DNA of 56,699 bases from contig CAMHTW010000021.1 of NCBI GenBank assembly GCA_946188165.1, positions 1 to 56,699 of the forward strand, given 5' to 3'. Below the pieces are notes generated by a model. The model saw only the letters and a list, made by a program, of their open reading frames with translations. It was not told the origin of the DNA and did no database searches. The stretch comes from an uncultured Prevotella sp. GTDB taxonomy: Bacteria; Bacteroidota; Bacteroidia; Bacteroidales; Bacteroidaceae. A program made the translations under genes and the position numbers. Below, piece by piece: positions 51,807-56,699 of this stretch. Within the stretch, counting starts at the first letter, position 1; each line of letters opens with the position of its first letter.

Positions 51807-52696
51807 TTTTCGTAACTTTGCAGTGAATTAATGAAGTTTCTTTGACAACGTGACATCCTTTGTCTCAAAAATTTATTAGTATTTTTATTTTTAACAGATA
51901 AGGCCCGTTTCTTAGCGAGCCCTATCTGATTATTCTAAGAAATTGATTAATTATTTCCACCAGAAATCATCCACGAATCGAGGAAATTGCCTACTTTTAC
52001 CAAAAAATAAAAGGAAAAGTCAATGAAAATTTAAACGATTCAAATATGTCAGGGGACTCTGGCACACCAGTTTCCTTATACGTAGATTTTTTTTGAGATA
52101 AAGGGTGCCACGTTGTCAGAATGCCGATGTACAAAGGGCGTGCAGCCTTTTCAAAGGGTGTCATGGGTGACACAAGGGTGACACATTTATACCCATAGTC
52201 GCACTCTATATTCTTACTATAACCTTAATGGCAAGAAGTATGCCACTCTACGCTAAATTCTCGAGAGAATTTAACGCTTTGGAGTAAGCTAACGACGCTT
52301 TAAGTACCGCTTAACGCTTGTATTCTCTAGAGAATTCTGTCACGAGCGACCCTGTATGAGGGCTGAAGTGCCTTTGCCAGTTGCTATCTGGTACTCGCTT
52401 CGTTGTCGCGAGCCACTGCTTGCTGACCTGAAATGATTGCAAAAATAACAGAACAACCTGTCAAAAAGACATGTGACGGCGTGTCACCCTTGTGTCACCC
52501 ATGACACCCTTTGAAAAGGCTGCACGCCCTTTGTACATCGGCATTCTGACAACGTGACACCCTTTGTATCAAAAATTTATTAGTATTTTTGTCTTAACAG
52601 ATAAGGCCCGCTTCTTAGCGAGCCCTATCTGATTATTCTAAGAAATTGATTAATTATTTCCACCAGAAATCATCCACGAATTTTCGTAACTTTGCA
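51807..52696. repeat. Non-coding element B: nested direct and inverted repeats around a 296-base core
   Basis: No gene lies between 51716 and about 52727. The outer edges are a 16-base direct repeat TTTTCGTAACTTTGCA (51807-51822; 52681-52696). Inside are ~135-base direct repeats (51843-51978 and 52547-52681), each with a CAGATA...TATCTG hairpin. Then an 84-base inverted repeat (52101-52184 and 52481-52564, one mismatch seen) rich in GGGTGACAC. The 296-base core has palindromes at 52255-52272 (AAATTCTC/GAGAATTT) and 52322-52335 (ATTCTCTAGAGAAT), centres 65 bases apart. Confidence 0.85.
52687..52694 (+). promoter_or_regulatory. -7 box TAACTTTG at the right edge of element B
   Basis: TAACTTTG inside the 16-base edge repeat; an identical box is at 51813-51820 on the left edge. 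The right one points to a 49-codon frame at 52728. Confidence 0.5.
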
Positions 52697-52727
52697 AGAA
52701 TTCTTAGCTTTTCTTTATATAAAGGCG

Positions 52728-52877
52728 ATGCAGAGGATTGAGAAATTCTGGGGTTACGATTTGGAGACCGTTCTCAATTCGTTGTTCTGCTATAAATTGC
52801 CTGAAAGAGCACCCGACTCAGAGCCACCGCCTGTTTCGTGGCTCATCATCAGATGCAAAGATATAGCAAAATTCTGA
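52728..52877 (+). CDS. Short open frame, doubtful
   Basis: 49 codons (MQRIEKFWGYDLETVLNSLF, CYKLPERAPDSEPPPVSWL) behind a good -7 box. The protein has no recognisable family, and the last codons run through promoter-like sequence. It could be a small accessory protein or the remains of a longer gene. Kept only because the promoter is well placed. Confidence 0.3.
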   Translation: MQRIEKFWGYDLETVLNSLFCYKLPERAPDSEPPPVSWLIIRCKDIAKF

Positions 52878-52916
52878 GATAGCCAAAGCATTCGCTTGTT
52901 TTAACTCTTTGACCGT

Positions 52917-53546
52917 TCAACATGTGAGTTTCTTGTATGCCTCCACCACCTCGCGCATTGACATGATATACATCTTCAGCCGTTTTCCATCGAGGGGCGT
53001 GCGCTTGCCGTCCATCCAGCTGAGTTCTTGAAATTCCTGGCAAAAGGTGTCGTAATCAATCCTGCCCCGCTGATACAATAGCAGCGCGTCGGCATAGACG
53101 GAGTAGTACAGGTTGCAGAAAGGTTTGAAGAAGATGAAGTGGTCATCGTCCTCATAGACCCTCTTGCAGAACTCCTCCACCACGCTTGGCACAAAGTGCT
53201 TGTCGGCATATTCCTCTACGAGCCACTTGAACTCCCTATATGTGGCGATAGATTCATCTGTGCTATCCTCCTGCGTGTGCATGAAATCCGCTGGCGACGA
53301 ATGGAAGATGGTCATCTGATTCATCATCGCCGCCGATTGCTCTGCCTGCCGATACGTTGTCCGCTCCTCGCTCATGGCCAATTGCCTGTGAAGCATCGCC
53401 AGATGATACTTGCCATACGTCAGCGTCAGCTTTGCGGCCAGCGTCACATCAATGGCACGACGTTGGTAACGCTCTGACAATCCCTGCTGCGGCTTCAAGT
53501 GACCGAGTGTTATTTCTGAGAAATATCGGATATGCATGCCCTTCAT
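52917..53546 (-). CDS. Uncharacterised protein, 209 residues
   Basis: A soluble, mostly helical protein with many aromatic and charged residues (EEFCKRVYEDDDHFIFFKPF, CNLYYSVYADALLLYQRGR). I do not recognise the family. No signal peptide. Start at 53546 or at the second Met (residue 4). It lies on the same strand as the zinc-ribbon/nuclease gene, 59 bases downstream of it, and may belong to the same module or be part of the accessory DNA near element B. Confidence 0.65.
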   Translation of the reverse strand: MKGMHIRYFSEITLGHLKPQQGLSERYQRRAIDVTLAAKLTLTYGKYHLAMLHRQLAMSEERTTYRQAEQSAAMMNQMTIFHSSPADFMHTQEDSTDESIATYREFKWLVEEYADKHFVPSVVEEFCKRVYEDDDHFIFFKPFCNLYYSVYADALLLYQRGRIDYDTFCQEFQELSWMDGKRTPLDGKRLKMYIMSMREVVEAYKKLTC

Positions 53547-53605
53547 ATCTTATGAAATGTCAAATAAAATTTTAAATAAAAACTAATTTTTACTAGAAAA
53601 TAAGA

Positions 53606-55573
53606 TTATTGGTGACATTTTGGACATTTATGTCCCTTTGTTCTTTTATGTATAGAAACTTTCCATTCATATCCGCAATGATGACATTTCCAACTTGCAC
53701 GATAACTAGAACCTGCAGAATAGTCATTGGGCGTACCCTCGTTTTTTGAATAATCCCAGTCCTTAACCAAATGGGGGTGGGTATCTGCAAAAGCCCCCTT
53801 TAGTTCTACGATCCTTTTTTGTTGAGAAAGAATTCTTTGTTTGTCTGCACATTTTGGACAACCACGCCCATTAGCCCTTTGATCCATTGTTGCCGGCCAA
53901 GAATGACCGCAAGTGCTGCATATCCATGACACTTTCTTACCACAATGTGGGGGAAGCATTTGGGGGTCTAACTCTCCATTTCTATTATAATCCCATTCTT
54001 TCAGCAAATGCGGATAGTTATCTGCAAATGATCCTTTTAATGCTATGATTCTTTTATGTTTGGAAAGAGTTCTTTGCTTATCCGCACATTTAGGGCATCC
54101 TCTTCCATTATTACGATGACTTACACTGACTTTCCAATGGTGACCACAAGTATTGCATACCCACCATACACTCTTACCGTTACTGACAGTTATCTTATCG
54201 GGCGTGAGGTCTCCATTTCTATCATAATCCCATTCTTTTACAAGTTCTGGATTTTGAGATAGCAAGTCATTCTCTCCAGGAGCTAAAATAATCCCTGCAC
54301 AATATGGGCAGCCATGTCCCATAAAGCGAGTGTTAACTTGTGCTTTCCACGAATGTCCTTTTTCACATTTCCAATAAAACTTCTTATGACTTGTATAAGG
54401 TATATATTCTGGCTTAATGTCGCCGTTCTTTTCATAATCCCACTGTTTGGCCACTTCTGGACTCTGGGCTACTATGCTATTTTCTTTCTCAGATTGTATG
54501 TATAGTGCATATATTTGATTTCTATCTCTTTCAATATCAATATCTAATTGATCAATGTATTCTTCTTTATCACATAGCTTAAGTATCTCGTTTATTACCC
54601 ATTTAAGATATGTGTGGTTATCTTGATATTTTACATAAATAATACCATTAGACACTTTATCATAATCGCCTTCTTTTATCCTTATCAGCCTTATACCATT
54701 ATCTGCTAAAAGTTGGTTCTTCTTATTTTCTCTATTTTGAGACTTCAAAGTCGAATGGTAATAGACACCATCATATTCAATGGCAGTATTCCATTCTTTA
54801 TCGCCTAAAAAAATGTCTATTTCCTGCCCTTTGAATATATACCTATTTTGTGCTTTCGTCACTTTTCTAAGATAAAAATATATTGCTTGTTCTGGGAAAG
54901 AAGTGCCCCATTCTTTTTTGCAATGCGGACAACCTATATTTAGCCTTGCACGAGTACTAACGAATGCTGCCCAATGATGCCCCTTGTGACAAACCCAATT
55001 AACACGTTTATGAAAATGTGCAGTTACATTATACGGCGTCAATTCTCCATTTTTCTTATAATCCCATTCGTCTGCTAATTGAGGATGAGTCTCTACAAGT
55101 GGTTGGTTGCCAAACCTCTTTAGTGGCCTCTCTCTGTTAGCGCATTTTTTGCAACTATATACAGATTTTGCATGTGAGATGATCATACAATTCCATTCTC
55201 TACCACAAATATGGCATTTCCAGTATACCCTAATATTTGACCCTGCAGTAACTTGGGTAGGTAAAAGTTCACCATTCTTATCGTAATCCCAGTCTTTTGC
55301 TTTTTCTGGAAAATGATCTGCAAAACTTCCTTTCTTTTTTATTCTTTCAGCGTTCACATTCTTTACACTGCAAATTGGACATTTGAAACCTTGAAGTCTC
55401 CTGCGACTAGGAGCAGCTTGCCAACTATGACCGCATACAGAACACTTCCACCATACTTTATGGGAACTTCCTGCAGTTAGGGTATTTGGATTATGGTCTT
55501 TGTTTTTTTCATAATCCCATTCTTTAATATAGTCATCATATTTGACAATAGGTAAAAGTTTTTTGCGTTTCAT
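53606..55573 (-). CDS. Multi-zinc-ribbon protein with embedded Vsr/PD-(D/E)XK-like nuclease domain
   Basis: A 655-residue protein made of about eight DUF4379-type zinc ribbons with the pattern E-W-D-Y-x-K-N ... W-x-C-x-x-C-G-H-x-W ... G-C-P-x-C. After the fourth ribbon there is a different domain (about residues 210-300): FPEQAIYFYLRK, IDIFLGD, AIEYDGVYYHS, and GIRLIRIKEGD, the order of a Vsr-like PD-(D/E)XK nuclease. So DNA binding by the ribbons and cleavage by the core are predicted. The start at 55573 follows a promoter at 55588-55618; a TTG at 55648 is less likely. AT-rich compared with the rest of the window. Confidence 0.75.
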   Translation of the reverse strand: MKRKKLLPIVKYDDYIKEWDYEKNKDHNPNTLTAGSSHKVWWKCSVCGHSWQAAPSRRRLQGFKCPICSVKNVNAERIKKKGSFADHFPEKAKDWDYDKNGELLPTQVTAGSNIRVYWKCHICGREWNCMIISHAKSVYSCKKCANRERPLKRFGNQPLVETHPQLADEWDYKKNGELTPYNVTAHFHKRVNWVCHKGHHWAAFVSTRARLNIGCPHCKKEWGTSFPEQAIYFYLRKVTKAQNRYIFKGQEIDIFLGDKEWNTAIEYDGVYYHSTLKSQNRENKKNQLLADNGIRLIRIKEGDYDKVSNGIIYVKYQDNHTYLKWVINEILKLCDKEEYIDQLDIDIERDRNQIYALYIQSEKENSIVAQSPEVAKQWDYEKNGDIKPEYIPYTSHKKFYWKCEKGHSWKAQVNTRFMGHGCPYCAGIILAPGENDLLSQNPELVKEWDYDRNGDLTPDKITVSNGKSVWWVCNTCGHHWKVSVSHRNNGRGCPKCADKQRTLSKHKRIIALKGSFADNYPHLLKEWDYNRNGELDPQMLPPHCGKKVSWICSTCGHSWPATMDQRANGRGCPKCADKQRILSQQKRIVELKGAFADTHPHLVKDWDYSKNEGTPNDYSAGSSYRASWKCHHCGYEWKVSIHKRTKGHKCPKCHQ

Positions 55574-55587
55574 AATGATTGTTACTT

Positions 55588-55618
55588 TGAAAATACCTAA
55601 TTGAGATGTGTTGCCAAA
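55588..55618 (-). promoter_or_regulatory. Promoter of the zinc-ribbon/nuclease gene
   Basis: TATTTTCA (55588-55595) and TTTG (55615-55618) on the minus strand with a 19-base spacer, lying just beyond the 3' end of the upstream gene's neighbour. Confidence 0.5.
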
Positions 55619-55644
55619 GGGTTCTTGTCGCTCTTTTTGACAAT

Positions 55645-56541
55645 TCAATGGGCCATTCCCATTTGAATTAGTAAATCTGCCAATTCTGAATTTCTGAGGT
55701 GCTTATCTTGCAATGTGAATTGAAGTATTTTGTCTTGTTGCTCTTTTGACATGTTTTCACTGACTTCATCTGCTTTTTGTGCTGCCAAGAGAATTCTTAA
55801 AAACACATATTCCTTAACATATCCATTACCTATATGGAAGCGTTTGAAATCAATTTTACCACCATTTGGCGATATTCTTAGGCCATAGTTCATTTGCTGA
55901 TTATCTCTTTCAATGGCAGCCCAAAAGAAGAAGTATGGTATTTTGCAGAAAAAAGTATTGTTGTTGGGAATGAGGCCGAATAGGTCGCTATCAAACGAAC
56001 GGCGTATATACCACTGAACTTCTACGCTTTCTCTCGTTCCTGGTTGAATCAACTGTTCTTTGTCGAATAATTCTGGCGTTATAGGCATCATATATATATT
56101 CCCATACGTATTAGGCAAACTACCTCCATTCAGAAAAGAACGCCATTCTTCGAGTGCCTCATCACATTTACGTCTCTCTTCTTCTCCAATAACATTGTCT
56201 TTTGTGAGAAGCAATACTCTCCATAATAAAGATATGCAGAAATAATAAAGATCCTCAGTGTATATTAGTTTCGTGTTTGCCAATTGGCCATTAATAAAGG
56301 GGGAAAAGATGTTTTCTGCAAACCACTTTTCCCTTTTAGAAAACTCCAGCTCAGCCCAACTCCCCAGTAGATGTTTTTTCAGGCCATCTTGAAGTGCCTG
56401 GTTAGGATTGTTTGCTACACGAAAACGACTACCGCCAGTTTGTTTCAGATGTTTATAAACAAACTTGGGGTATATGTGAGACTCTTGTAGTTCACATTTC
56501 TCGCCTGTTAAAGCACAAATACCAATTCGAGTTTTTGCCAT
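55645..56541 (-). CDS. Uncharacterised protein with N-terminal treble-clef 'CALTGE...ESHIYPKF' motif
   Basis: A 298-residue protein. The start ICALTGEKCELQESHIYPKF has two Cys and a His placed like the treble-clef/HNH-like entry found at the start of some phage-defence-linked proteins. The remainder is mixed helical and aromatic (PYFFFWAAIERDNQQMNYG) with no known domain. It lies immediately upstream of the nuclease gene, 71 bases from its ATG, on the same strand. The ATG is 3-5 bases after a TATCTTTA box (56544-56551), so it may be leaderless. Function unknown. Confidence 0.7.
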   Translation of the reverse strand: MAKTRIGICALTGEKCELQESHIYPKFVYKHLKQTGGSRFRVANNPNQALQDGLKKHLLGSWAELEFSKREKWFAENIFSPFINGQLANTKLIYTEDLYYFCISLLWRVLLLTKDNVIGEEERRKCDEALEEWRSFLNGGSLPNTYGNIYMMPITPELFDKEQLIQPGTRESVEVQWYIRRSFDSDLFGLIPNNNTFFCKIPYFFFWAAIERDNQQMNYGLRISPNGGKIDFKRFHIGNGYVKEYVFLRILLAAQKADEVSENMSKEQQDKILQFTLQDKHLRNSELADLLIQMGMAH

Positions 56542-56699
56542 GCCTAAAGATATTAAAAGTTGACTACTATTTGGTTAATTATCCATATTTTCTGTCGCAT
56601 TTATAGAAAATAATCATGAATCATGGGACAGGTACCTTTGACGACAATTATTATCCAATGTCATTTTACTTTTCATTCAAATCTGATCATTTGAGCGAG
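56542..56699. other. Gene-free right edge
   Basis: No gene. A TACCTTTG box on the plus strand at 56633-56640 would drive something beyond the window. Confidence 0.4.

Noticed and set aside
1..56699. tRNA or rRNA genes and prophage structural genes
   Set aside because: No cloverleaf, rRNA-like stretch, integrase, portal or terminase was seen on either strand.

Overview
The window looks like a chromosome segment of a Prevotella-type Bacteroidota. Evidence: many promoters have the Bacteroidota form (TTTG, about 20 bases, TAnnTTTG), Shine-Dalgarno sites are weak, there is a BtuB-like TonB receptor, an EF-G2 paralogue, a 'smalltalk'-type microprotein, and secreted proteins that end in a GIYIxxGxKV tail. 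No rRNA, tRNA or CRISPR array was seen.

Layout. 1-4695 (+): sulfur operon with a DsrE-like protein (cut by the window edge), a TusA-like carrier, a family 2 encapsulin shell carrying a cyclic-nucleotide-binding domain, a cysteine desulfurase with a cargo-type N-terminal extension, and an O-acetylhomoserine sulfhydrylase-like enzyme. 4696-10139: AraC regulator, cyclophilin-like lipoprotein, alpha/beta hydrolase, LuxR-type response regulator, then a second sulfhydrylase (metY) divergent from an Lrp regulator. 10129-19483 (-): glycan operon of two paralogous secreted beta-helix enzymes, GH127, a sodium/sugar symporter and a cytoplasmic GH31 alpha-xylosidase, with no SusC/SusD pair. 19634-24434: deoD, then a fused corrinoid methyltransferase (UroD-like, homocysteine methyltransferase and B12 domains in one chain), then hemW. 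24580-27850 (+): EF-G2, a YiiX-like amidase and a lipoprotein. 27903-31092 (-): sugar-oxidation-like operon (dehydrogenase, amidohydrolase/lactonase, aldo/keto reductase, small protein). 31219-34300: TrmH, an RsiV/DUF3298 lipoprotein, pgk. 34478-37717: a decayed zone with a collapsed YiiX pseudogene, a beta-helix protein, an ABC-transporter tail remnant, a non-coding inverted-repeat element and a truncated polyvalent-kinase remnant. 37866-41114: CobW GTPase and BtuB-like receptor. 41157-48003 (-): envelope operon (helical protein, outer-membrane metalloprotease, PrsW-like protease) plus two small envelope genes. 48004-49460: accessory island with a probable new tandem-motif RNA, an amber-interrupted gene and a smalltalk microprotein. 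49561-51698: queC and radA. 51716-52727: a second copy of the non-coding inverted-repeat element. 52917-56541 (-): an AT-rich module with an unknown gene, a zinc-ribbon/nuclease fusion and a treble-clef 'SHIYPK' protein.

Most original points: (1) an isolated RNA locus at 48446-48583 with its own promoter and terminator and two copies of a motif whose helices covary while the loops are constant; (2) two non-coding elements 15 kb apart with TGACA-iteron inverted repeats around a ~300-base core, each holding two TTCTC/GAGAA palindromes exactly 65 bases apart; (3) the single-chain corrinoid methyltransferase; (4) the encapsulin sulfur operon that combines a cNMP-domain shell with a desulfurase cargo; (5) the zinc-ribbon/nuclease plus SHIYPK pair, a candidate defence module; (6) palindromic repeats translated in frame inside hemW, radA and the TonB receptor.

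All functions come from reading motifs and remembered families; no search was run.
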